NCBI GenBank assembly: GCA_026545225.1
Contig: CM048845.1
Coordinates: 92,382,533 to 92,446,532, forward strand
Source of the DNA: Cornus controversa
Lineage: Eukaryota; Streptophyta; Magnoliopsida; Cornales; Cornaceae
Direction: 5' to 3'
Length of the DNA: 64,000 nt
Part shown: in pieces, positions 48,656-59,881 of the stretch
Layout: the number at the start of each line of letters is the position of its first letter
How positions within the stretch are numbered: the first letter of the stretch is position 1
Notes under the pieces: model-generated
The model's input: the letters and a program-made list of their open reading frames with translations, nothing else
Told to the model about the DNA's origin: nothing
Databases searched by the model: none
Translations under genes and position numbers: made by a program

Positions 48656-48972
48656 TTGTAGTAGTAGGATTGGATTGGATTGGTTCTAGTCATGAATGTA
48701 TTCAGTATTCACCCACACCAACCGGTTGCACGTTGATAAAGAGGTATAAGAGCTTTACCGACAGAAATAAATAAGAGCAGTGCCTGCCCGCAAATATCTG
48801 GGAATTTTGTGTGTAAGAGAGTATACAATTTGTCCCAATCTTTAGGGAAAAAACTGGTGTGTAAACTTCAGCAAATTTATTTGATCCAAACATACTTCTT
48901 AATCTCATTAAGGTATGCGGTGTTTTCTTGTTGAATGTTTTAGGCATAGTACGTAGTTGATTCTCTGTCCCT

Positions 48973-48973
<1 letters not shown>

Positions 48974-49010
<37 letters not shown>
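48974..49010. repeat. CT microsatellite
   Basis: A run of CT units with one GT interruption. 49011-49942 has no gene; part of it (49600-49930) looks like nonautonomous transposon debris. Confidence 0.85.
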
Positions 49011-49011
<1 letters not shown>

Positions 49012-49942
49012 ATATCACAACCACTTATTGTTTCACACGTGTCTCACATGTGTGAGAGCTACGTGGATGTCAAATTACCGATTAGTCAATTTCTTTATCT
49101 TGGTGAAAACATCAATGAATCACTTCCTCTTGGTCACCTCACCTGCCGATACAATCACAACGCATAGGTGAGAATTGAATCCAATTCTATTCGTAGAAGA
49201 CTTTAACCCTATCCTCATTTAAAACAAAATATCGGATTAGATGATTTTAGATGGATCAGATCGGTTTTACAAATTAAGCATTTTTGATATATATATTTAT
49301 AACAATGACTCAATTATCAATTTATCAACATTAGTTCATACATTTAAAAATAATAATGAAAAATAATCATTATAATTAATTTAAATTAAATGATAGTTGT
49401 ATGTCGATCGAATTTTTGAAATTCTAATTCGTAATTCGATATAATCTTTACGGAATTTTAATTTACAAATTTGTTATTGAACCGTTCGTTTGAAAATACA
49501 ATCGAATTCCCACATATCGAATTCACGAATTCGCAGAACAAATTAACACCTCTAGTAATTTATGAGTATATGTAATGCCTGTATATGTATGCATAGGTTT
49601 ATGAGTAAATTATAGGGTAAACTGAAAATCAAACTTCTTTCAACCTTCACCATTTTGTAGATTATTCTCCTCAACTTTTATTTTTGTTCATAACTCCCTC
49701 AAATTATTATGAAATGATGCAAATCACACCTTACCATTTGTGAACGGTTACAAAATTAACGGAATAATATCACATGTATAGCACATGCAATTTTAAGTTA
49801 TAAAATTTCTATAATACCCTTTTTGACTAACTAAAATGCCCTTAATCCAGTTTATATCCATTTATTGACAAACAATAAAATAGGTTACATAAAGGGTAAA
49901 GTGTAAAAAACACCCATATAGTATCAATATAGTGCATATAGG

Positions 49943-50640
49943 GCCGGCTCCGGCCAATAGCATTCATTTATTAGGCCCCAAAAAAATTTAATTTCCTTAT
50001 ATTTAAGCCTCAACCAATTAAAGTACACTTCTATAATTTAATTTATCTTATTTTCATTGGATGAATGGTATTGAAACCTCTCAAAACTTTTCATCTACTC
50101 CTAGATATTCTCTATTAAACTTCTATTTTTAATTTTTTATTATTATCTCTTATGTTTTCCTTACTCTTATCCTTCTTACACACATTTTTTTTTTCTCCTG
50201 TCCTTGTTTTTTTCTCCTCTCCTCCTTTCTACCAAGAGGGGTGTATTAAAATTAATACAGTATCTCTATAAATCTATTTGTCTCACTATCTCACTTCATC
50301 TTATATATATATTATATATTTTATTCTCTTACATATTTTGTTATTTTTAGACTCTTCTATATTTGTTTTCTTACCAACAAGAAAGTACTGATTTTTTATT
50401 TGGGTTCAATAACTTGATAGAGAGGTACAAAATAGTAGTAAAACCATGAAGAATTTGTTGGAGGATTGGACATAATTTTTATAACATCAGATTTTATTAT
50501 TCTTTAACTTAATTTATTTTATACTTTTATTATTATTTTTTATCATAGAAATTGTATATCTAGTTTGTGACCATTTTTATTTATATTATTGATTATGTCC
50601 AATAGAAAATATGAATCACGATATATATATATATATTTTT
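49943..50640 (-). repeat. Dispersed repeat family X, copy 2 (inverted)
   Basis: Starts TAGGGCCGGCTCCGGCCAAT on the plus strand. The reverse complement reads GGCCTAATAAATGAATGCTA, ATCCAATGAAAATAAGATAA and GTGATTCATATTTTCTATTG, in the reading order of copy 1. The pair lies about 2.7 kb apart in inverted orientation. Confidence 0.6.
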
Positions 50641-52224
50641 ATTTATGTTATTTGTTTATCTTTTAAAATTGATAAAACATTTTTCAGTAAAAAAAATGAA
50701 TGGAAAAAATATTTATAAATTCTAAATATCCTTTTTGATCATGAATATATCCTATCAAATCTTAATAAAAGATGGTAAGTTTTGCTTTTGGTAAATATTT
50801 TCATACTAATTTTCAATATGTCAAATTTCAAGGTTTACTCTTTGTAATTTATAATTATAATTTTACTATATTTGATTTTTAGTTCATCAGTAGTTTTCTT
50901 AAATTTAAAATTATTTTTTTATCTTATTTTTAAGTTTAAGTGAAATAATGAATTTAAATTATAATTAATTAGTTATTTTCAAATTCAAATTAGACAACCT
51001 CTTGCACAAAAATTACATTATAACTTTACAAAAATTTCCCCAAAAAACTATACATATCATAAAGTTAAATAAAATATTGTTATTTCTTTTCATTTAAAAA
51101 ATTGACTATTTTTTCCATTTAAATAAAGAATAAGTATTTAATAATTAAAGTTATAAAAAGGAAAAAAATATCCATTTGCTCACAATAAAAATTAAATAGT
51201 TAAAAAATAAATTGGGTTACAAATCAAATTTTGCTTAGAATTATAATTACAAATTATAATTTCTTTTTTTATATTATGCTATGTTTGATAGAAAAAAAAT
51301 AGAGGAAGAGGAAGAGAGAGGGGTATTGTGTCTGTGTGTCTCAGGGACAGAGAGAGAGAGAGGGGGTAAAAAAGAAAATAGATATTTACTTTATGTCACA
51401 TGTCACAAAAAGTTGTCTAACTTGGGTATTTGCGCATTTCTGATAAGGCACATTTTAAAAAGTAGGTGGTCAAAGTCCAAGTAACACTATACATTAGGTT
51501 TGCTTTCTGTACTTAACCCATAAATAAATAGGTTACCAATATTGCGAATGAAGAAATGAGCTTCAGAGAAAAACATATTCATATTATAAAACAATATTGC
51601 AATCCTAGTTTTAAACGAAGAGATAAAACAAATTGATTTTGAGCTGGAGAGGACATTTTGGTTTTGGGTCTTTCATAATTTTCCAATGATCCGCTTTATA
51701 TGCTTTTTTTAATCTTTGCAAAGGTAAAATGGTAAATGAACACAAGGGTTATCGCCACTTTGATCAAGCGATTAACTTGCAACTTCTTAATAGTTGAGGA
51801 GATTAGTTGCATTATCCGAATTATTTGCATATCATTGAAAGTTAATTTTTTTTTTTTTTTTTTTTTTTTGTGGTTTATCCTTAACTATATATACATTTCT
51901 ATGTTAATAAGCGTTACTTTCAATTGTATTTTAAATGAATCCAGGAAAATATAAGGATTTGTTTGGTTCAATTTTTTAAGAACATTTTTGTTTTGTTTTT
52001 AGAGAACTGAAAATTAGATGATTATACAAAAATCTACTTGGTTGACATTTTTTGAGGACTGTTATCTGAAACTCAATTAAAAAAATGCATATTTTATAGA
52101 ACTGTCTTTTATAGTTCTTTGAAAATAATTTTCTGTTTTCTAAGTTCTTAAAAATTATTTTCTGAATGACAAATCAAGCAGACACTAAATTTTTCTTGAA
52201 CTTCCATCAAGTATAATAATATTT
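50641..52224. other. Intergenic, AT-rich
   Basis: Includes a GA-rich patch at 51300-51365 and a pure T-run at about 51847-51870. 51950-52195 may be a small element (TTTGTTTGGTTCAA ... AATCAAGCAGACAC). No gene. Confidence 0.45.
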
Positions 52225-52892
52225 AGGTCAAAGTGTAATAAACCCCCTTATAGTTTCAAAATGGTGCACATTACCCTCTCCTTTTTTTTTGGGTGCAACG
52301 AATCCCTTTCAACTTACAAATTGGAACAATTGTCCCTATTTAGATTAAAAATTGATTTAAAATACCCTCACAAATAAAAAATAAAAATAAAAAACTGATT
52401 AATTTACTGAAAAATACCAAAAAATATTATCGAATTTTTTTTTTAATTTGTCAAAAAATTTTACCCAAAGAAAAGAACTTTAATTCACCAATTTTTTTTC
52501 AGTAAATTTATTTCGATATTAAAGTTCTTTTTTTGGTATTTTTTGAAAAGAAACTTTTTGTAATTTTTTTGGTATTTTAATTTGTCAAAAAATACCGAAA
52601 AAAATTACAAAAAAAATTGGTGAATTAAAGTTCTTTTTTTTTGGGTAAATTTTTTCAACAAATTAAAGTTCTTTTTTTTTCGGTAATTTTTTTTGATATT
52701 TTTCAGCAAATTAATCATTTTTTATTTTTATTTTTTTATTTGAGGGTATTTTTGTCATTTAAGTCAATTTTTAATCCAAATAGAGGCATATTGCACCAAT
52801 TTGTAAGTTGAAGGGTATTAGTTATTCCAAAAATGAGGAGGGGGTATTGTACACTATTTTGAAACTAGAAAGAGATTTATTGTAATTTGGCC
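52225..52892. mobile_element. Foldback element with 8-bp target duplication (hAT-like size)
   Basis: Left arm AGGTCAAAGTGTAATAAACC ... TTTCAAAATGGTGCACATTA; right arm TGTACACTATTTTGAAACTA ... GATTTATTGTAATTTGGCC. TAATATTT flanks both sides (52217-52224 and 52893-52900). The interior is almost entirely self-complementary A/T-rich sequence (AAAGTTCTTTTTTTT and complements). No ORF. An 8-bp duplication fits hAT-type insertion, but the termini do not prove it. Confidence 0.75.
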
Positions 52893-53061
52893 TAATATTT
52901 CGTTATGATTTGATGCTAATTTTGGATGTCATTTTCTTTCCTATTTTATGCATAATTCAAAAAAAGAAAAATGAAGATTTATACTATCACAAGGTAGTAG
53001 ATGCATCTAAGAAAATTTCAAATACGCCATGGTAGTAGATCCATCTAAGAAAATTTACTAA

Positions 53062-53477
53062 GGGCATCCGGTGTAGGAGTCTCTATATCAGATACAACGA
53101 GCAAATGAATGGTATGGGGCTCGCTCAAATACTGGCCCATCTATTTTTTGTTTGTAGGCTCACTACAGTAATAATATTCTATCTATGTTCTTGTAAAAAT
53201 AATATATAAAAAATTGTTCTAAATATGATTATATATATCAAATTATAATATGAGTTAATAATGTAACATACATGGAGTAATTATTTTGTAAGAAGCAAAT
53301 AATTAAAAAATAATATTTTATTCATCACCAATATGAAAATTAATTTTTACACATAAAAATTGAAAAAAAATATTAAAAAATAAATATAGAAAGCCACCAT
53401 ACTTAGATGAGCCAGACTCTCCACAATTGTGAAGAGCCAAAAGGCTGATGTGGCTCTGCCAATAATACTGGATGCTC
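53062..53477. mobile_element. Tourist-like (PIF/Harbinger) MITE
   Basis: Ends GGGCATCCGGTGT and ATACTGGATGCTC are inverted, with TAA on both sides (53059-53061 and 53478-53480). The 3-bp TAA/TTA duplication is typical of PIF/Harbinger. The 416 bp interior has no ORF. Confidence 0.75.
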
Positions 53478-53480
53478 TAA

Positions 53481-55440
53481 GACACGCAACCAAAATTTAA
53501 AGTTGTATTTTTGTTAAAAAAATTATTATTACGCAAGTTGTTGTTTCAAAAAAATCCGACCCAGAAGCTTATGATATTCTCTTAATTATTTTAGTGCATA
53601 AATTTTGGTAACCCATATCTATAAATTAAGTTTCATCAATGAGAAAATATCTCAAATATTTTATGATTGTAGGATTCTGGGCCTAAATAAATAACATATA
53701 TAAAGGTCTAAGAATTCATGGGAACTAATTAGGATATGACCTGATCTACTGATCATGACCCAACTAGTAATTAACTTGAACTAAACAAACAATTTTGTAT
53801 ATATTATTTTAGAGAGTCAGCATAACTGGGAAACTGTATATAGGTGTATAAAACATTAAAAGTTATAATCAGGAAGTTCCAATCATGATTGCATGTAATG
53901 TCATTGGTTTCTTAATTGTGCAGCAGGTCTAGAGGAAGGATTTTCTAAAATAATATTGTGTGCTCTCATACTTGTCAAGACCTACCCCACTGTGTATGCG
54001 TCGGTGCCGTTCATTATGTACCCGATTCATAATTTTTAAAATTTGTCTACATAGCTAAGAAGCATTCACTCATATAAATGTCAATAATTTCTCTTTCAGG
54101 ACAACGAGAGGCATCACAATAATTTTAGAGCAGGTGATAATTCATTAGGTATGTTGACTTTGTTTGTCCTTTTTGGGAGGCCAAAAGACGAACTTACATC
54201 AATCATGCAAGTTAAATGTGGTCGAGGTTAGATAATTTAAAAGAAAAATTACACTTATCTTTGCTTTAGTTTGATAAAATACATAGCAATATCCCTTGTA
54301 AGCAATGGATATTTATGTCTGTTAATAGGTCATATGAAATTACTAATTAGTCATTATTTTAACACGTCTTCCAAAGGCTCCACTCAATTGATCTTATTAC
54401 AAACAATTTTGCTAGGTGAAGTTGAGCCTTTTTTTTTATATAGAAAAAGCAAAAGAAACATTACTTCCTTTGTGGTGATTTTCCTCCCTTTTCTCAACAA
54501 CCAAGCAATTTTGTGGTGATTTTCCTCCATTTTCTCAACAACCAAACAAAGAACAAAGAAATCATATCATCATCAATAAAAATTTATAGGGTTGACCAAA
54601 AGAAATCATATATCAGAAAGAAAAAAAAATAAAAAATTAATATATTTGTTGGAGATGATAAATTTATGTCATTGAGAGTGCGTAGAATTGAAAGTATATG
54701 TGAGCTCGTATTGCGTCAAGGTCATTTAGTTATATAATTTGGAATTGCACTAGAGTAAAATCATAGTGCTAATGAAATAGAAATCGAAGAAAATAAAGAA
54801 ATTTGAGAGGTGGAATTGAAATTTTCAAATGTGAGGGGAGCACGGTCTATTTTTTTTTTTTCTAACTAGGGATAATGTAAGTATAATAATTTTCCTTAAT
54901 CTAAAATGATTGAATAGAAAGTTTGAAAATTTCAATTTGAAAATTGGGTTGATTGAAATTCACTTCACCTTCATAGCTTGATTCGGTACATACATTCAAT
55001 TGTTGCTCACATGCCAATAGATACACTACTGTTTTTTCATATGTTGATCTGGACCTATCTCAGGAGGATACTCGTGTGTGTGTGTGTATAAAATATATAT
55101 GTATCTATATATTCTGTTTCTATGGTATTACGTAACCCACATGTCTGAATACTTGAGTAAGTATATAACAAATTAATAATCTTTAATGAAGAATGTATTC
55201 GATCTAATATTGGTCCACCATTCTAAGTTGATTTGAGTTTGGTGACCCATTAAGCAGGAGGGATTGACAGAAGCCACTTAGATTGAAATGTAATAAATCA
55301 TTATTAATGAGGTGGTGGACTGTGGGCTATATTATTTTTATGCATGTTGAAGGCAATAATGCCTCTATGATACGTATATATCACTCTTAAAGTCATAATC
55401 AGTAAAGATAACATTGTGATTTTCCTTGAGCAGCCAATCA
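53481..55440. other. Intergenic, nothing recognised
   Basis: Includes a short direct repeat near 54470-54549 (TTGTGGTGATTTTCCTCC twice). No credible gene. Confidence 0.5.
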
Positions 55441-55443
55441 AGT

Positions 55444-55446
<3 letters not shown>

Positions 55447-55486
<40 letters not shown>
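55447..55486. repeat. TA microsatellite
   Basis: About 20 TA units. Confidence 0.95.
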
Positions 55487-55487
<1 letters not shown>

Positions 55488-55871
55488 CACAAGTGGATTG
55501 GGACAACTCTATCTCTGTTGTAGCTCCTTTGCACTCCATTTGCTTCTGCTGTACGTCCTGAGTCCCCAAATCTGTGCTCTTTTAAGGGTTGTGTTTAGCT
55601 TCTCTGGACATATGGCCCTTATTTAATTTATCTATATATATATATATATTACACGGATCATCCCTGGAGGCTGAAGTTAAACGTACTTTCAATACTGCAT
55701 TCGCAACTTTTGAGATACGCTTTTCCCTTCCCATTAGCGGTTAATTAAGAATGGTCAAAAGTTGCATTTGTAAGCAAAAATGTTTGTCTATTATGCTATT
55801 CTTTTCTTTGAAATGTGTGTAAAGATAAAATAAAAAATAAATTTAAACGTGAAGGAAAATTGGTAAAGCTA

Positions 55872-55876
<5 letters not shown>

Positions 55877-55919
<43 letters not shown>
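55877..55919. repeat. TA microsatellite
   Basis: About 21 TA units. Its last bases are part of the target duplication of the adjoining MITE. Confidence 0.95.
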
Positions 55920-55921
<2 letters not shown>

Positions 55922-55928
55922 CACGTAA

Positions 55929-56141
55929 GAGTAATGCTACATTTCATGAAATTATTTCATGAATTTGTATCATGAATGATGTGACAGGTAACGTGGAGAG
56001 TTAGTATTGGTGAGATTCTCCCCATACACATAGTCTCATGATATTATCACTTAATTCCACCCATACTAATCCTCCACGTTACCTGCTACATCATTCATGA
56101 TACAAATTCATGAAATAATTTCATGACGTTTAGCATTTCTC
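55929..56141. mobile_element. Mutator-type MITE with perfect 10-bp target duplication
   Basis: ATACACGTAA occurs exactly on both sides (55919-55928 and 56142-56151). The ends GAGTAATGCTACATTTCATG and CATGACGTTTAGCATTTCTC are inverted, and the long arms (about 85 bp, including TTTCATGAATTTGTATCATG) pair almost completely. Long TIRs and 9-11-bp duplications are typical of Mutator-like elements. 213 bp, no ORF. Confidence 0.88.
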
Positions 56142-56170
56142 ATACACGTAATACATGTAATTCTGAATCT

Positions 56171-56440
56171 CTAGATGTATCTTTATATAATTATCTATCA
56201 AATATATCACAAATTTTCAGTATTACATATTATTGTAATTGACAACAACAACAGGGGACACCCATGGACAAAGGAAGGGGTTTTTTAGTTGGACATGAAC
56301 GGTCTAGATGTATCTTTATATAATTATCCATCAAATATATCACAAATTTTCAGTGTACATATTATCATAATCGACAACAACAATTGGGGACACCCGTGGA
56401 CAAGGGAAGGGGTTTCTTACTTGGACATGGACGGGAACAA
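56171..56440. repeat. Tandem duplication, 2 x about 133 bp
   Basis: Copies start at 56171 and 56304 (CTAGATGTATCTTTATATAA), each with GGGGACACCC-TGGACAA and GGACATG. A TA microsatellite (56457-56493) follows, and 56494-57338 has no gene. Confidence 0.9.
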
Positions 56441-56453
56441 GAGGACTAAATGG

Positions 56454-56495
<42 letters not shown>

Positions 56496-57338
56496 TATAT
56501 TTTGTTACTAAAATTTAAATAAAGGATATAATTTTACATTTAAAATATAACTGGGTGGGATCCCTTCTCCAACCTGTGTGAATTTTCTTTTTTCTTTTTC
56601 CCTCCAACACTGCTTAAATGTCTCATTTGAGGAAGGGCAGGGGAAATTGCTATGCCTAACCTTCTAGACCTAATATTTGGCATTTATTTTACACCATGTG
56701 CATGCTCTTGAACTTAAAGTCGCGATTTCATGTTTATCAATCCAAATTTTACTATTGGATCAAGCATTAATTTGTAGGATGTGCCTTAGTTTTTTGTGAC
56801 GTAATATGCACGAGACTCTCGGTAGAGTCTTACAATGAAACAGCTTACTTTTGTGCCAAACATGAAAGAGGGGTGTGAGGCATATCCCGGTACCCTAGCA
56901 TGGAATAAGATGCTAGCTATTTGAATATTATATAAAAGTGAGACAGCAAAAATTCCAAGTCCAGCTCCAATATCAGAACTTCAGATATATATTTTCAAAT
57001 TCTAAGAGCATCCTTTTTGCCGCCTCTGGGAATCAGAAGCCGCCATTCTTCAAATAGAGTCTGGATGATTTTTGACTTGAAAACAACAGCAATATACCAT
57101 GCACACTCTATATAGGTTATACTGATCGAAGTGACCTACATTGATGAGCATCAATGTACTACTTTGTAATTAATTGTAATACAAATCCTGAATTTATCTT
57201 CCTTCCACATAAATATTCAAGATATGAACCAATGAAGTCATAGAAAAACATTGATGTTCATTAATATAATGTGTTTCCTCAAACTTGTACATGATCACAC
57301 TTTCAAATACAAAGATGTATGTCCTGGTTCTAATTACC

Positions 57339-58970
57339 TCACAGAAATGTTCCACACTTGAACCATTTCGAATGAGGTCTGCCTAATTGCTTAGATACTA
57401 GATGCCCCTTGAAAAACTCTGAGACTGCATTCTCTAGATCCTCAACCGCGTACTTAATGTATTTATGTGAGCGCTTTCTGTGCAACCCACGCAAACGAAA
57501 CAAAAACAATACATAAGTAGGAATCACCCTTTTCAATATGGATAGATGAAGCTCCTCTCGGAGCTTCAAATCAGGTACCAACCATTTTGCTTGAGTTTGA
57601 TGAACACTTTCAAAAGTAGCATAGAATCTATCTAAACCCTCTTTCAAAGTAGCCCCTCTAGAGCAAAGACATGTACCTGCATTTAGTGTCTCATTCTCCA
57701 AAGGGTACAACACCCTATCCCAAGTTGATTTCAGATAGTTGTTTTTGGCCTCTTGAACTTTTTCTGTTAACTTCTCTAGAAAAGTGTTTCCTATCATCTC
57801 TTGCAATCCCGCGAAGCCATTGATTTCTTGGACAATGTAGTGAATATTGTTCATCATGAACAAATGAGACGAGGAGTCATCTTCGTAGTGCTTGGACTTG
57901 ACCACCAAATTGAGTTGTAAATGTGTAATGATGCAAATCAAATGGTGTGTCAATGGCACTTGCTGATCAAGTTCCGTGAATTCCATAGCAAAATTCTCAC
58001 TAGAATATCCTGAACTGGTTGATGGCTTTGTTACAATCAATCGAGTGAGGTTTTTCTTGTGAAAACGGATCAAACGGATCATATAACTCATTACATATTT
58101 GGTCAAGGAGTGAACATCCCCTCCAGGAACCGGAACATTTAATTGATCACGAAGCACATCATTTTCAAATTTCACCACTATCCGTATTGCTGTCTCAGCT
58201 AGTTGAAACAGAGTCTCGGCTGCTTGAATTCGAATAGACTCAAATAAATTGGACTCGAAGACGATGTTCATATCCGGCAAAAGATAATAAAGTGCATTGT
58301 AGAGGTGCAAAACCAAAAACAACTTCTTTGGTGATCGACGATCAACACTTACTGCTTCTGCAAAGGTGAATAGCATAATTGCATGATCTTTAACTACTTC
58401 CAAGAAACATGCATCAACATAAGCACTTCCAAGATCTTGAAAGATTTGCTCACACAATTGCTTCTCCTTGACAAAGAGAACATGAACACAAATCTCAGCT
58501 GCTCGTATCCACTCTACCACCTTGAACTTTGCATTCAATGTGTCCCAATCTAATTGTCTAATGTCACCAACGCTCACTTTTTCGATGCCAAGTTGACAAA
58601 AGCTTCTTTCCATTAAGTACTTCCGAGCATTGGCATACAACTGAATGCACTCGTGAAGATAGCCTTCCAAGCTCATCCTTCTAGCAATACCCCGGACATC
58701 ATCGATGGACTCTGTACTCAGTGTGTGGTGGTCTTGAAATTCATGCCCGGTACTAATATAATTCAAATGAGATGTATAACTGGATGTGCTGTGGTGGTCC
58801 AGAAGACTGACACTCGATGAACTAGAATAAGCCATATAGCTCCTTTCGCTATGTGAAGTACTTTTGGTGCCAGTTAAAATGGATAGAAGCTCTTCCTCAA
58901 ACCGAGCCAATATTAGAGCACGCATGGTGATGTTGGCCCTGATTTGATCTTTGAACATCGTCTCTGACAT
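57339..58970 (-). CDS. EXO70: EXO70 exocyst subunit, N-terminally short
   Basis: From the first ATG (58970) it encodes 543 residues. EXO70 anchors the exocyst to membrane phosphoinositides for vesicle tethering at the plasma membrane; some plant paralogues act in defence or autophagy. The EXO70 fold is recognisable throughout: ARFEEELLSIL near the start, IARRMSLEGYLHECIQLYA, the core WIRAAEICVHVLFVKEKQLC, VPGGDVHSLTKYVMSYMIRL, and the C-terminal EDLENAVSEFFKG. The C-terminus looks complete. The usual length is about 600-680 residues, so roughly 90-120 N-terminal residues are missing. Just upstream the same frame still reads DPLQQAVD, TAG (58986-58988), then IQRLI, which resembles the N-terminal AVDEI helix of the family. 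A second TAG lies at 59058-59060. Either translation starts at MSETMFKD, or an upstream exon is spliced in (TTGATTAG could be an acceptor), or the gene is decaying. The subclade is uncertain; a divergent B/E-like type is my guess. Confidence 0.9.
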   Translation of the reverse strand: MSETMFKDQIRANITMRALILARFEEELLSILTGTKSTSHSERSYMAYSSSSSVSLLDHHSTSSYTSHLNYISTGHEFQDHHTLSTESIDDVRGIARRMSLEGYLHECIQLYANARKYLMERSFCQLGIEKVSVGDIRQLDWDTLNAKFKVVEWIRAAEICVHVLFVKEKQLCEQIFQDLGSAYVDACFLEVVKDHAIMLFTFAEAVSVDRRSPKKLFLVLHLYNALYYLLPDMNIVFESNLFESIRIQAAETLFQLAETAIRIVVKFENDVLRDQLNVPVPGGDVHSLTKYVMSYMIRLIRFHKKNLTRLIVTKPSTSSGYSSENFAMEFTELDQQVPLTHHLICIITHLQLNLVVKSKHYEDDSSSHLFMMNNIHYIVQEINGFAGLQEMIGNTFLEKLTEKVQEAKNNYLKSTWDRVLYPLENETLNAGTCLCSRGATLKEGLDRFYATFESVHQTQAKWLVPDLKLREELHLSILKRVIPTYVLFLFRLRGLHRKRSHKYIKYAVEDLENAVSEFFKGHLVSKQLGRPHSKWFKCGTFL

Positions 58971-59881
58971 TATCAATCGTTGAATCTAATCAACGGCTTG
59001 CTGGAGTGGATCAATTTCGTGGCGTTTGCATCTGAAGATGTGTCCTTTAGTTGAATCCTAGCACTGTAAGATTAATATTTCCATGGAGGATGCACAAATG
59101 GGGCAGACAACAAGTTTTTTGGATGTTAAAGGCTTGAGAGCTATTTGATCACCTTTAGGACTTTGGTTCAACTTTAAAAGGGGTTCAAAAGCTTCTTACA
59201 ATTTTTTTTAAAAATGAGAGTTAAAAATATGAAATTCAAACGAAAATAACAAGAATGATTAAAAAATTGTACGGTGTTTACTAAGTACCGAGCGGCAGAG
59301 GAGAAGACTAAGCAGATTTCCATGAAATTGCGTTTGGTAGAATTTTATCTTCAATATCTGGTTTATCAAGGCTATTGATACAAGTGTTTGATGAGTGTAT
59401 ACTGAAACAAGCAATCAAACAACCACAGGAATACATATGCAAATAACCACAGGACTGGACTGGACTGGTGAGCACTCGATTTCTTTATGAAATATTCAAT
59501 TGTTATTTATGCAACTCATCTCCAAAAATATTTTTATAATTGTTATCCAAAGCTTGCTTTTGTCAGATTCTAGGGTTTTGAAAATTTGGGTTTCTCATTT
59601 CCTTGGTTTCTTTGTTGTAGACAAGAACAATGGAGCCATTTCCCTTTGTTTGTTTCGTCGGACAACCATAGTGAGACAAAGCCGTATGTACCCACCTCTA
59701 TCTCTCTCTCTCGTAACAAATATCAAGACTGTTCATGCTTAAAATCTTTTTTTTTGGGTAAGTGTTCATGTTTAAAATCTTGACCATCACATATTCTAAT
59801 GTAAAAACAGAAAATAACAATCACCAGTAGTATCCTCGTCGAAACCAAGTGAAAGTCGACCAACATACTTACAATGTCTCC
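58971..59881. other. EXO70 upstream region
   Basis: On the minus strand the EXO70 frame continues with sense-like text for about 180 bp (KPLTSKKLVVCPICASS ... HEIDPLQQAVD) between stops. It may be eroded coding sequence or leader. Plus-strand ORFs at 59500-59783 look random. No promoter element is called. Confidence 0.4.
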
